DNA of 64,000 nucleotides from Schistosoma haematobium (taxonomy: Eukaryota; Platyhelminthes; Trematoda; Strigeidida; Schistosomatidae), in contig NC_067200.1 in the NCBI RefSeq assembly GCF_000699445.3, forward strand, positions 1,240,001-1,304,000, read 5' to 3'. Of the stretch, positions 45,744 to 60,878 are shown in pieces. Position numbers and translations under genes: made by a program. Each line of letters begins with the position of its first letter. The stretch's first letter is position 1. The notes beneath the pieces are model-generated. The model was not told where the DNA came from. It ran no database searches and worked only from the letters and a program-made list of their open reading frames with translations.

Positions 45744-46271
45744 AAGATTAAATCATTGTACTTTACCACCATATAAATATAGAATAGTCTATTTATCCGT
45801 ATGTGGATTATCATTAGGTTAATATAACTGGATCAGTGAAACTAGCTAGTTAGTTATAAAAAGCTACAACATAATTTTTTTTACTGTGATTATAAATACA
45901 ACTCAGTTAAGATATTCTAAGTATGTTTATTTTAGTTACTTAGATTACTGTTATTTTCAACAGATTATTCCAATTGTGATACAACATATGACTGATTACA
46001 AAAAAATACCGAATTACTAATCCCTTACACTTTTAATACTGAAATTAAAATCATTCCATGATGTTAACCATGCAATTCAAATATCGAATCTCTATAAAAC
46101 CATCGAGTAAAAAGTGAGATATATTTCGTTTTTATGGAGAAAAAAAACCCACATAATTTCATAGAGCAACGTGAAAATAATTGAGTATTTATATGATCAT
46201 CGAATGTACTATTAACTCTTATAAATTTTGTTAGTTGAACTCACGAGTTGATCTAAGGTAGACCAACGGTG

Positions 46272-46422
46272 AAAATCCAAAAAAACTGAACGGACGTTTT
46301 GTTCTAGTATGGTACTCCTTAGCATCCATGATCCCATGCGTGGGACTCGAACCCAGGACTTTTGGTCTAGTGAGCGAACGCTAAAGCTCTATGGTGATCG
46401 ACTCGTGAATTCAACTGTGAAA
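46272..46422 (-). mobile_element. Decayed tRNA-derived SINE, left arm (mirror about 59,933-60,083)
   Basis: The minus strand has GCGTTCGCTCACTAGACC, GGGTTCGAGTCC and a degraded ribozyme (GCTAAGGAGTACCATACTAG, AACAAAACG). A short SINE 3' tail in the other orientation (ATCGACTCGTGAATTCAAC) follows, again suggesting an inversion. Confidence 0.65.
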
Positions 46423-46429
46423 GTACTAG

Positions 46430-48480
46430 TCTCTACAAACCTTGATACTAATATTTCATTAATAGTTTTAACTGGACTAAATCAAGATAATAATTAACAT
46501 TTTTGCTACACTTATCAAGGCAAAAGTTCCATTGATGACGATGACTGAATTAGAATCGAATTATTTACTCATAAATCAGTTCAGATTGTAAAGAAAACAA
46601 CTGATAGTAAAGTCAATTTGATACGTTATAAAGATATGATACCTAAAATTGACGAATCAATACAACTGTTATTAAGATATTCCTTGTAAATTTAACTTTA
46701 TGTAACACGAATGACTGAATTATCCTATAAAATGGAACTGTTTATTTAATTCATAGTTATATTAAATAATTATACGATGTGAAATATAAGTATACAATCA
46801 TTTAAAAATTAGAAGATTAAACAGAATTACTGATTAACTTGCATCATAGACCAGGAGGGTGTTTCTCTAATGTTCAACCAAGGTACATGACTGGAAAGAT
46901 AATTTACTAATGACAGAACATCAGAAAAATTCCGACGAAACAAACATCTAATACATTCAAGTATCTATTAATAACTCAAATAAAGTCTATTTGTAGTGAA
47001 TACCACCTTAGAATTTCCACAATTTTTTTTTTATATTAAAAGTTCACCAACATTAAATTTACTTTAAGATTGAAAGGTCTATTTAGTAAAAACGGGTGGA
47101 AATAATCATTATTTCTTTCAATGTTCAATAATAGTGTAATATTTAACATTTTCGAGTATTTTTCTGTTCACATAGTGTCAATGCTGCATATCAGAGAGTG
47201 TAATTTTCATTGGGGACTTCAATTCAATCATCTACAGATAGCTGCATTTGTTTTGTGGGAATACAAGATATCACACTCTCATTGATTAGTGAGCAAAGTA
47301 GAGTTTCCCTTGTACTCAAATTATCAATAAACTTAAACAAAGGAGTTTTGATCTTTATTTTGTTATTTATGTTGTTCTCCTTCTCTTATTAGTAATAGGA
47401 TATAGTTCTAGTAGACTTGCATTAAAGATTACTTACATTCTCAAAAATACTTGTTATGAAACCGTTGGAATATATTTTGATGTTCTTGAGATAACTAGTT
47501 GATAGAGGTCATTTGGTGGATAGAACCAAATCTTTTCAAATGACCCTTGTCATTTCCTAATGGTATTCAATTCCATGTCCAATATATACCACAAGCTATA
47601 TGGATCTTAACCATTTACTTGAATATTAAAAAATAGTTGAATTTTGTTGTTATGTCTTCTGTTGTCTAAGTATTCCTTAATAAGTTACTTTAATGCATGT
47701 TATAATACAAGAAAATTTTGTTTTCTCCTTTTATCATTGTAAAGATTATCGTTTAATCTTTATTAAGTAGTTTGAACGATTAGTCATAATTTCTCAATCT
47801 TTTCATAATTAAACAATGGAAACTTGTTAAATTTAGTAATAAATCATTTAAATTAAGCATAAATCATCTACTGATTAATAAAAATATCTCAATATATAAA
47901 TCATTATTTCTCTTCATGGATTCACTCACTTTGTAGTTGAGTAGCTATCTAACTGATTTTTTTTCTTATTCTCTTGTTAGTTTGTTTATCTATTCAATTA
48001 TATTTTATGTCTAAATAACTTGTTATCAGCTAGTTACAACGTCTTAAATGTTTACATACATGCGTATAAATAACAGTATACTGGGATAAAATGAAACGAG
48101 AAGAAAACTAGTTATGCTGGTATTAGGATACCTTTAGGATTTTTCTTTATCTTGACAAGAAGAAAAGAAAAGAGAAAACAACATTCTCTGTTCATAATGA
48201 TAATGACGATGGTGATGATTGTATGATCATTGTATTGTTGTTACTCATTATTCCAAACGCGCACGCAAATATAGATTTATTCACAATATTCATTCATATA
48301 TAATTGTTAATTAATAATTTGTATTTATGATTAATTCACCAATGACTTATTTCAACATGTTCCTGAAATTCTAATAAGAAATTTTGACTGGAACAGTACA
48401 GATATGTTGAGAGTGAATTAATTATAACCAGTGGTACTGGATATTTTTGAGGCTACATCAAAAATTCTTTGAAATTGTGG
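46430..48480. other. Palindrome-arm non-coding sequence (mirror about 57,875-59,925)
   Basis: AT-rich. The frames at 47,210-47,392 and its mirror differ at several residues between arms and have no recognised content. Confidence 0.4.
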
Positions 48481-48492
48481 TTAATTTAACAG

Positions 48493-48563
48493 CTAAAAGA
48501 CCACGTGCTCATTCCCCAGTTTGTGGTAACTCAAAGGATTGTGTCACTCCATTAGTTAAAAAT
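48493..48563 (+). CDS. Possible exon of an unrecognised gene, left arm (mirror 57,792-57,862, minus)
   Basis: It is bordered by a good acceptor (GGTTAATTTAACAG) and a consensus donor (GTAAGT at 48,564). The 71 bases read KRPRAHSPVCGNSKDCVTPL, then VKN, in the frame with incoming phase 1. The strand is opposite to that of the RhoGAP exon in the same arm, so it would belong to a different gene or to an inverted piece. No family is recognised. Confidence 0.4.
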
Positions 48564-48564
48564 G

Positions 48565-49360
48565 TAAGTCAAGTTGAAAATGTTAATTTAATTTATGTAT
48601 TATATTAGTTATTCACTATATACATAATGGACTTGATTTTATATCTAATACAATATGGATAGATACATGTGAATGTACATAATTCAAGAAAAAAGTCGCA
48701 TTATCTATGTAGACAAGATGGGTCATCATTTCATAGATGTTTATAGATCTAGATCAATGTATTAAATATCTACGTTCGCTTGGCGTAGTACAGCACGCGT
48801 TATTTCCATCGATTGATGGTCTAGCTTCAACTGACTCATGATTTAAATCTGTGAAAAATTCTAAATTCTCCACAAACCCCTTCTGAAAATAAATTTAAAC
48901 CATATGCCTACTTTTTATTGATTTATAGAAAGGAATAATAATATAGAGTAATAATGATCAGATCTATTTAATATATAAGTTAATAAAGTTGAAACGACGA
49001 TATTCTGTGAATAATGCAAATTTATGATCTAAATCATCATCAGTATAAGACTTATTCCCGTGTTGGAAATTTATGATAGAATATACTGAATAAGCTTTGG
49101 ATTCATTTCATGTAATTCAATCTAATCACAAATGTAATAATTTAATTACTTAAATACATAGAACCTTAGTTGTTGATTATACAGTAAGATCATATTCATT
49201 CATTATGATCCACTGCATTTAACTGTTTCCTATCAATCTGATCAGCAGAATGATTATCAACATGAAAGATGATATAAACATGATGACTATCTAATAATGA
49301 CTATCGGGTTGTAAAGATGGTTGAATTTTAATTGAGATCATAAACAAATCCATATCAGAC
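48565..49360. other. Palindrome-arm non-coding sequence with a SINE tail at 48,818-48,842
   Basis: Only GATGGTCTAGCTTCAACTGA..., the end of the tRNA-derived SINE, is recognisable. The rest is AT-rich. Confidence 0.5.
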
Positions 49361-49361
49361 C

Positions 49362-49432
49362 ATCACTGAAAACCTAGAAGCATTAGACGGCCGTTTGTCC
49401 TAGTATGAGACTTCTCAGAATTGCACATCCAC
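49362..49432 (-). mobile_element. SINE hammerhead/3' fragment, left arm (mirror about 56,923-56,995)
   Basis: The minus strand reads GTGCAATTCTGAGAAGTCTC, then ATACTAGGACAAACGGCCGT and CTAATGCTTCTAGG. The core has lost one base (GGACAAAC) and CTGAGGA has become CTGAGAA, so it is inactive. Confidence 0.7.
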
Positions 49433-49514
49433 GATCTATTAGTAATATGTATATAAACCATTTGAAAATTATGACACTAACAAAATATTAACTAATGATG
49501 ACAATAATACTTAC

Positions 49515-50190
49515 TTGATGTAAAATTAATGTTCTTGTACAATCATGTAAAAATAATGAAGGAACTTGAAATAATTTTGTCACAGATAAATTTGTTTTTA
49601 ATTCATCCCGTGCTAATTTAACACATAAATTTAATACATGTATTGGTAATGGATTAGCTAATGAAATTGGTATAGTAGTTGAACGATCAAGAAAGAATAT
49701 CGGTGAAAATAATACAACTAAACTAGTTTTATCTACTTCACAATCTGGTTGATTTGCAACTGTAGCCATTAATTCAAATAATGGTTTAATAATTTGTTGA
49801 ACTAAACGTATTGGACATAATAGAAATAATAAATGTATAGCACGACATTGATAAATTTCATTTTGTTTGATGCTACTAATTAATTGAATAAATAAACGAC
49901 CTAATGGATTAGGTATTAAACCAATACCTTGTCAATGTAAAATGCGAGCTAATAAACAAGCAATTACTGATGGATCATGTTCATGTAGTATTCGATCAAT
50001 ATTATTCATTTCAGTTGTAAACTGATTTTCATATTGTTTAGCTGAATTGGATTTTTCTAATGAATTTGATGAAGTATTATTGGAAGATGAAAATCAAGTA
50101 GATGAGGGTCCATGTTGATGAAATAAAATTTTTCGAAATTATTTACATTTGATTGATTCCCAGGACGTCGAAAAATAAATCGATGTTTGT
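49515..50190 (-). CDS. RhoGAP-domain exon, left arm (damaged)
   Basis: The minus strand runs from an acceptor (TTTCAATTTAG) at 50,191 to a GTAAGT donor at 49,514. It reads KHRFIFRRPGNQ, an Asn/Ser-rich linker, DRILHEHDPSVIACLLARIL, then PNPLGRLFIQLI, CRAIHLLFLLCPIRLVQQII, FELMATVAN and DKTSLVVLFSPIFFLDRS. The order LxxLL...P...L...LA-x-VF-x-P matches the second half of a RhoGAP domain, which stimulates GTP hydrolysis by Rho GTPases. The catalytic arginine finger would lie further N-terminal and is not seen. Two in-frame TGA codons and a one-base deletion in an A-run (six A in the right arm, five here) interrupt it. ARHGAP19-like is a guess. Confidence 0.6.
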
Positions 50191-50295
50191 CTAAATTGAA
50201 ACGAAATGAAAAAATAATAAAAATTAACGATTAGACATGATACGTTCATTATATCTAAGAACATATTATTACACACAATATATATAGATATACTG

Positions 50296-51880
<1,585 letters not shown>

Positions 51881-52975
51881 GATATATTGTATACTTACAG
51901 TCAAGTTAAATAAAACTTTTAAAAAAATCTCGTAGCATTTTTTCAATGATATCATATTACTTGATTTGATTATCATAACTCTCCCATACATACATAAGTT
52001 CATATTGTAGAGTGAGAGAGAGAGAGAGAGACAGGGAAATCGGTTTTTCATCAAGATGTTGGGATCAGTATGCTCTATGAATCATTAAGATAAGATGAAT
52101 GTGAATATTATTCACATTTATGATAAATAGTATCAAATCCACAGGTGTACTTTTAAATTGATATGTGACTTTACCGGTATTATAAAAGTGACACTATTCG
52201 GGAGAATTTTTCATCATTGATCACTTAAAACCAGGAAGGATTTGGCAAATGTTTCATTTATGCAAAAGAGCACCTTAACAGTTTTCATCCACAACCTTAT
52301 CAGGGATAGAATCTATGAAAGGTGTGAAGATCTTAAGTTTGATTTATAACAAAATCATGCATGAAGACTGTTAAGAAGCCTGATATCTGAACGACATAGC
52401 TGTCTGTTGTTTCTTAGCCTTCAGTAATTTTCTAATCTAACTGTCAAAATTAAAATAATTTGATCATAGTATATTCTACTTGATTGAGAATTATATCTAT
52501 TTACTATTTACGAATATCATCTATTCACTTAAAATGATTTCATCAGCCATATTTTCACTCAGAGTTTCATAGATAAGTTAAGTATACGTATTTTTAAACA
52601 AAACGTGATATTAGTTACTATACAGAGATCAAGAAATGAATATTTCAATAGCTGATATTCAGAACAAAAATTAAAAAAAGAAAAACTTATTTTATAATCC
52701 TAAAACATGATTTGTCAAATAATCAATCTTTTCATTATGTTCTGTATTAATAGAAACTAGTGGAAATATTATTAGTCGTATTGATCAATTCATTCAGTTG
52801 TTAGATAAATAGACAATATTGATATTCAATGATCGCCAAGCGATAATAAAAGTCATATTTATCTAGGGCATAGTGATGATCGAATTCGATTGATCAAGTT
52901 GTGTTAATCATGAATACTAGTGTGAATGACTTGACATTATATGAACTATGAATTGATTTAGCAAGGATCAAGATG
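51881..52975. other. Inner palindrome-arm sequence, no gene (mirror 54,416-55,506)
   Basis: AT-rich sequence with a (GA)n run at 52,014-52,032. No exon is recognised. Confidence 0.5.
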
Positions 52976-54415
52976 ATTAACAAGTGGATCTCAGACTAGG
53001 TACTCATCAGTGATGAGAGATTTGCAATGAACAGATCCATGATGTTGTGATCAAACGCTTTACAATGAGAATATGATATATTGTTAATTTATTGATGATT
53101 AGTACATTTATAATTATATGACTTAATTTACACTCTATACCATTAATCTAAACAGTTAAGGTTCAAGTGTTCATAAATCTGTGAATTGGTTTATCAATAT
53201 GAAATAAATTGTCAATAGTCAATAACTGTAGGTGATACATATTTTGCATTTTTGGTTTAGATGAAAATAAAAAGCGTAAGTTGATGATACAACTAATTAA
53301 ATTTAATAATAATTCATTCAGCACATTCTAACTAATATACGTTTATGTATTCAGCTTTAAAAAATATTAATTGTGATATTAGTAAATAGAAAAATATATG
53401 TACTACTACAAAAGATTTACAGAGACTACTGAATTACTCAGATTACACCATGGACTGACTTGAGATAGACATCCACTGGAAAAAGAATAACTAAACAACT
53501 GTTTTGTCTCACCATGTAATTCCTCCACTATGTTACTCCACAATCCCACTGAGGACCCTTAGCTTTCACTTAACTTTTAGACAGTGGTTTACCAGTGTAG
53601 TTTCAATCCATTCATGACAGTAGAAGAACATCTTCAATTGTTTTTAATAGGTAACTATCTCGGACGTGACACGGTGGGATCTCATCGGTTTTTGTATCTC
53701 ACTAGAATCCCATAAATTAACCTTCAGAACTCTTATTAGGTTGATAGAATGTTTATTATTACTGTCATCAAGACTGCCATTACCAATAATAACAGTCGTA
53801 GAAGGAGAAAGGTTGTTACCATTCGAATTAGTATCAGTACCATTCTTACTGTAAAATAATGATAAAACGACCAATACTTATTCACTATTTAAAAAAGAAC
53901 CATTGTTATTTTAACTAAATTCTGCTTATTTCGAGAAAGACATTTTCCTGATGTATGGACGTGCAATTAAGGAAAACTGAGAAATATCGGCGGGGGTCCA
54001 TCACAAACATTTTAGTTTGAAATTTCTCATTAACAGTAAGCAGTCATATTCTTGTTTGAAACAGGTTTCGAGGGGTACATGAAACCATGTAATCATCGGA
54101 CTGAAACTGTTTTCTATTCTCATATATGCAATATCATTTTGTAGACAAAACTGGGTTTAAAATGTCTAGAAAATATCTATGTTAGTTATTTCTTTAGACC
54201 GAAATGTATGAGATGATAAAATACATCAATCAGTGTTATTCGTGGATAAAAGGTGAGGGAAATTTTATATCTTATTGATTTCTATAGATGGTATTCAGTC
54301 TGAAATGAAATCATTTGCGATATGATTGAAAATTAACGAGACCTAAATATCTGTTTAGTTGTATTATGGAATTAATTAGGTGTTCGCAACCACCAACATT
54401 TTGTTGTCAACGCTT
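52976..54415. other. Palindrome spacer (about 1.44 kb, unique)
   Basis: Single-copy sequence between the arms. Apart from the minus-strand exon candidate at 53,703-53,848 I see no recognisable element. Confidence 0.85.
53703..53848 (-). CDS. Asn/Ser-rich exon of the RhoGAP gene, in the spacer
   Basis: On the minus strand, TCATTATTTTACAG is followed by KNGTDTNSNGNNLSPSTTV, then GNGSLDDSNNKHSINLIRVL and KVNLWDS. The exon ends at a GTGAGA donor with one base left over (phase 1). The RhoGAP exon at 50,190 needs exactly that phase, so the join encodes WDS-N-KHRFIFRR with no stop. This supports one gene reading from the spacer into the left arm. Its upstream exons would have to lie beyond the arm boundary, which is now occupied by the mirrored sequence. 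Confidence 0.55.
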
Positions 54416-55506
54416 CATCTTGATCCTTGCTAAATCAATTCATAGTTCATATAATGTCAAGTCATTCACACTAGTATTCATGATTAACACAACTTGATCA
54501 ATCGAATTCGATCATCACTATGCCCTAGATAAATATGACTTTTATTATCGCTTGGCGATCATTGAATATCAATATTGTCTATTTATCTAACAACTGAATG
54601 AATTGATCAATACGACTAATAATATTTCCACTAGTTTCTATTAATACAGAACATAATGAAAAGATTGATTATTTGACAAATCATGTTTTAGGATTATAAA
54701 ATAAGTTTTTCTTTTTTTAATTTTTGTTCTGAATATCAGCTATTGAAATATTCATTTCTTGATCTCTGTATAGTAACTAATATCACGTTTTGTTTAAAAA
54801 TACGTATACTTAACTTATCTATGAAACTCTGAGTGAAAATATGGCTGATGAAATCATTTTAAGTGAATAGATGATATTCGTAAATAGTAAATAGATATAA
54901 TTCTCAATCAAGTAGAATATACTATGATCAAATTATTTTAATTTTGACAGTTAGATTAGAAAATTACTGAAGGCTAAGAAACAACAGACAGCTATGTCGT
55001 TCAGATATCAGGCTTCTTAACAGTCTTCATGCATGATTTTGTTATAAATCAAACTTAAGATCTTCACACCTTTCATAGATTCTATCCCTGATAAGGTTGT
55101 GGATGAAAACTGTTAAGGTGCTCTTTTGCATAAATGAAACATTTGCCAAATCCTTCCTGGTTTTAAGTGATCAATGATGAAAAATTCTCCCGAATAGTGT
55201 CACTTTTATAATACCGGTAAAGTCACATATCAATTTAAAAGTACACCTGTGGATTTGATACTATTTATCATAAATGTGAATAATATTCACATTCATCTTA
55301 TCTTAATGATTCATAGAGCATACTGATCCCAACATCTTGATGAAAAACCGATTTCCCTGTCTCTCTCTCTCTCTCTCTCACTCTACAATATGAACTTATG
55401 TATGTATGGGAGAGTTATGATAATCAAATCAAGTGATATGATATCATTGAAAAAATGCTACGAGATTTTTTTAAAAGTTTTATTTAACTTGACTGTAAGT
55501 ATACAA

Positions 55507-56058
<552 letters not shown>

Positions 56059-56164
56059 CAGTATATCTATATATATTGTGTGTAATAATATGTTCTTAGA
56101 TATAATGAACGTATCATGTCTAATCGTTAATTTTTATTATTTTTTTCATTTCGTTTCAATTTAG

Positions 56165-56841
56165 ACAAACATCGATTTATTTTTCGACGTCCTGGGAATC
56201 AATCAAATGTAAATAATTTCGAAAAAATTTTATTTCATCAACATGGACCCTCATCTACTTGATTTTCATCTTCCAATAATACTTCATCAAATTCATTAGA
56301 AAAATCCAATTCAGCTAAACAATATGAAAATCAGTTTACAACTGAAATGAATAATATTGATCGAATACTACATGAACATGATCCATCAGTAATTGCTTGT
56401 TTATTAGCTCGCATTTTACATTGACAAGGTATTGGTTTAATACCTAATCCATTAGGTCGTTTATTTATTCAATTAATTAGTAGCATCAAACAAAATGAAA
56501 TTTATCAATGTCGTGCTATACATTTATTATTTCTATTATGTCCAATACGTTTAGTTCAACAAATTATTAAACCATTATTTGAATTAATGGCTACAGTTGC
56601 AAATCAACCAGATTGTGAAGTAGATAAAACTAGTTTAGTTGTATTATTTTCACCGATATTCTTTCTTGATCGTTCAACTACTATACCAATTTCATTAGCT
56701 AATCCATTACCAATACATGTATTAAATTTATGTGTTAAATTAGCACGGGATGAATTAAAAACAAATTTATCTGTGACAAAATTATTTCAAGTTCCTTCAT
56801 TATTTTTACATGATTGTACAAGAACATTAATTTTACATCAA
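56165..56841 (+). pseudogene. RhoGAP-domain exon, orphan copy in right arm
   Basis: Same exon as 50,190-49,515, now on the plus strand. It retains the acceptor, the donor GTAAGT (56,842) and both in-frame TGA codons (near 56,261 and 56,422). The A-run has six A here, keeping the two halves in one frame except for the TGAs. The upstream spacer exon is in the wrong orientation relative to this copy, so it cannot be part of a normal transcript; I call it a pseudo-exon. Confidence 0.6.
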
Positions 56842-57791
56842 GTAAGTATTATTGTCATCATTAGTTAATATTTTGTTAGTGTCATAATTTTCAAATGGTT
56901 TATATACATATTACTAATAGATCGTGGATGTGCAATTCTGAGAAGTCTCATACTAGGACAAACGGCCGTCTAATGCTTCTAGGTTTTCAGTGATGGTCTG
57001 ATATGGATTTGTTTATGATCTCAATTAAAATTCAACCATCTTTACAACCCGATAGTCATTATTAGATAGTCATCATGTTTATATCATCTTTCATGTTGAT
57101 AATCATTCTGCTGATCAGATTGATAGGAAACAGTTAAATGCAGTGGATCATAATGAATGAATATGATCTTACTGTATAATCAACAACTAAGGTTCTATGT
57201 ATTTAGGTAATTAAATTATTACATTTGTGATTAGATTGAATTACATGAAATGAATCCAAAGCTTATTCAGTATATTCTATCATAAATTTCCAACACGGGA
57301 ATAAGTCTTATACTGATGATGATTTAGATCATAAATTTGCATTATTCACAGAATATCGTCGTTTCAACTTTATTAACTTATATATTAAATAGATCTGATC
57401 ATTATTACTCTATATTATTATTCCTTTCTATAAATCAATAAAAAGTAGGCATATGGTTTAAATTTATTTTCAGAAGGGGTTTGTGGAGAATTTAGAATTT
57501 TTCACAGATTTAAATCATGAGTCAGTTGAAGCTAGACCATCAATCGATGGAAATAACGCGTGCTGTACTACGCCAAGCGAACGTAGATATTTAATACATT
57601 GATCTAGATCTATAAACATCTATGGAATGATGACCCATCTTGTCTACATAGATAATGCGACTTTTTCTTGAATTATGTACATTCACATGTATCTATCCAT
57701 ATTGTATTAGATATAAAATCAAGTCCATTATGTATATAGTGAATAACTAATATAATACATAAATTAAATTAACATTTTCAACTTGACTTAC

Positions 57792-57862
57792 ATTTTTAAC
57801 TAATGGAGTGACACAATCCTTTGAGTTACCACAAACTGGGGAATGAGCACGTGGTCTTTTAG
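57792..57862 (-). other. Mirror of the 48,493-48,563 exon candidate
   Basis: Identical splice-bordered 71-bp segment in the right arm. Product unknown. Confidence 0.4.
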
Positions 57863-59932
57863 CTGTTAAATTAACCACAATTTCAAAGAATTTTTGATGT
57901 AGCCTCAAAAATATCCAGTACCACTGGTTATAATTAATTCACTCTCAACATATCTGTACTGTTCCAGTCAAAATTTCTTATTAGAATTTCAGGAACATCT
58001 TGATTAAGTCATTGGTGAATTAATCATAAATACAAATTATTAATTAACAATTATATATGAATGAATATTGTGAATAAATCTATATTTGCGTGCGCGTTTG
58101 GAATAATGAGTAACAACAATACAATGATCATACAATCATCACCATCGTCATTATCATTATGAACAGAGAATGTTGTTTTCTCTTTTCTTTTCTTCTTGTC
58201 AAGATAAAGAAAAATCCTAAAGGTATCCTAATACCAGCATAACTAGTTTTCTTCTCGTTTCATTTTATCCCAGTATACTGTTATTTATACGCATGTATGT
58301 AAACATTTAAGACGTTGTAACTAGCTGATAACAAGTTATTTAGACATAAAATATAATTGAATAGATAAACAAACTAACAAGAGAATAAGAAAAAAAATCA
58401 GTTAGATAGCTACTCAACTACAAAGTGAGTGAATCCATGAAGAGAAATAATGATTTATATATTGAGATATTTTTATTAATCAGTAGATGATTTATGCTTA
58501 ATTTAAATGATTTATTACTAAATTTAACAAGTTTCCATTGTTTAATTATGAAAAGATTGAGAAATTATGACTAATCGTTCAAACTACTTAATAAAGATTA
58601 AACGATAATCTTTACAATGATAAAAGGAGAAAACAAAATTTTCTTGTATTATAACATGCATTAAAGTAACTTATTAAGGAATACTTAGACAACAGAAGAC
58701 ATAACAACAAAATTCAACTATTTTTTAATATTCAAGTAAATGGTTAAGATCCATATAGCTTGTGGTATATATTGGACATGGAATTGAATACCATTAGGAA
58801 ATGACAAGGGTCATTTGAAAAGATTTGGTTCTATCCACCAAATGACCTCTATCAACTAGGTATCTCAAGAACATCAAAATATATTCCAACGGTTTCATAA
58901 CAAGTATTTTTGAGAATGTAAGTAATCTTTAATGCAAGTCTACTAGAACTATATCCTATTACTAATAAGAGAAGGAGAACAACATAAATAACAAAATAAA
59001 CATCAAAACTCCTTTGTTTAAGTTTATTGATAATTTGAGTACAAGGAAAACTCTACCTTGCTCACTATTAAATGAGAGTGTGATATCTTGTATTCCCACA
59101 AAACAAATGCAGCTATCTGTAGATGATTGAATTGAAGTCCCCAATGAAAATTACACTCTCTGATATGCAGCATTGACACTATGTGAACAGAAAAATACTC
59201 GAAAATGTTAAATATTACACTATTATTGAACATTGAAAGAAATAATGATTATTTCCACCCGTTTTTACTAAATAGACCTTTCAATCTTAAAGTAAATTTA
59301 ATGTTGGTGAACTTTTAATATAAAAAAAAATTGTGGAAATTCTAAGGTGGTATTCACTACAAATAGACTTTATTTGAGTTATTAATAGATACTTGAATGT
59401 ATTAGATGTTTGTTTTGTCGGAATTATTCTGATGTCCTGTCATTAGTAAATTATCTTTCCAGTCATGTACCTTGGTTGAACATTAGAGAAACACCCTCCT
59501 GGTCTATGATGCAAGTTAATCAGTAATTCTGTTTAATCTTCTAATTTTTAAATGATTGTATACTTATATTTCACATCGTATAATTATTTAATATAACTAT
59601 GAATTAAATAAACAGTTCCATTTTATAGGATAATTCAGTCATTCGTGTTACATAAAGTTAAATTTACAAGGAATATCTTAATAACAGTTGTATTGATTCG
59701 TCAATTTTAGGTATCATATCTTTATAACGTATCAAATTGACTTTACTATCAGTTGTTTTCTTTACAATCTGAACTGATTTATGAGTAAATAATTCGATTC
59801 TAATTCAGTCATCGTCATCAATGGAACTTTTGCCTTGATAAGTGTAGCAAAAATGTTAATTATTATCTTGATTTAGTCCAGTTAAAACTATTAATGAAAT
59901 ATTAGTATCAAGGTTTGTAGAGACTAGTACTT

Positions 59933-60083
59933 TCACAGTTGAATTCACGAGTCGATCACCATAGAGCTTTAGCGTTCGCTCACTAGACAAAAAGTCCTGG
60001 GTTCGAGTCCCACGCATGGGATCATGGATGCTAAGGAGTACCATACTAGAACAAAACGTCCGTTCAGTTTTTTTGGATTTTCA
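59933..60083 (+). mobile_element. Decayed tRNA-derived SINE, right arm
   Basis: Mirror of 46,272-46,422 with a few substitutions (for example ACAAAAAGTCC here against the complement of GGACTTTTGGT). Confidence 0.65.
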
Positions 60084-60611
60084 CCGTTGGTCTACCTTAG
60101 ATCAACTCGTGAGTTCAACTAACAAAATTTATAAGAGTTAATAGTACATTCGATGATCATATAAATACTCAATTATTTTCAGGCTGCTATATGAAATTAT
60201 GTGGGTTTTTTTTCTCCATAAAAACGAAATATATCTCACTTTTTACTCGATGGTTTTATAGAGATTCGATATTTGAATTGCATGGTTAACATCATGGAAT
60301 GATTTTAATTTCAGTATTAAAAGTGTAAGGGATTAGTAATTCGGTATTTTTTTTGTAATCAGTCATATGTTGTATCACAATTGGAATAATCTGTTGAAAA
60401 TAACAGTAATCTAAGTAACTAAAATAAACATACTTAGAATATCTTAACTGAGTTGTATTTATAATCACAGTAAAAAAAAATTATGTTGTAGCTTTTTATA
60501 AGTAACTAGCTAGTTTCACTGATCCAGTTATATTAACCTAATGATAATCCACATACGGATAAATAGACTATTCTATATTTATATGGTGGTAAAGTACAAT
60601 GATTTAATCTT

Positions 60612-60878
60612 GTTGAATTCATGAGTCGATTGAGGCTACACCACCATTGAAAACCTGGAAGCACTGGACGGCCGTTTCGTCCTAGTGTGGGACTCCTCAG
60701 CTCACTGAAGACAATGGTATATGGTGGCGCAACTTCGTGGATTGGTTGAAATTAGACATTAACACCGTTGGATGTCGGCTCAGTGGTCTAATGGTTAAGT
60801 GCTCTCGCGCAAAGCCAGTAAGTTCTGGGTTCGAATCCCGCGTGGTGCGGGATCGTGGATGAGCACCGCTGAGGAGTC
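60612..60878. mobile_element. tRNA-derived SINE with 5' inversion, right arm
   Basis: Mirror of 45,477-45,743. The hammerhead core is now on the minus strand around 60,667-60,700 and the tRNA-like body on the plus strand from 60,701. Confidence 0.8.

Noticed and set aside
56261..56424. TGA read as tryptophan (recoding) in the RhoGAP exon
   Set aside because: TGA-to-Trp is known for flatworm mitochondria, not nuclear genes; the locus shows other decay (frameshift, LINE in exon), so ordinary stops are more likely.
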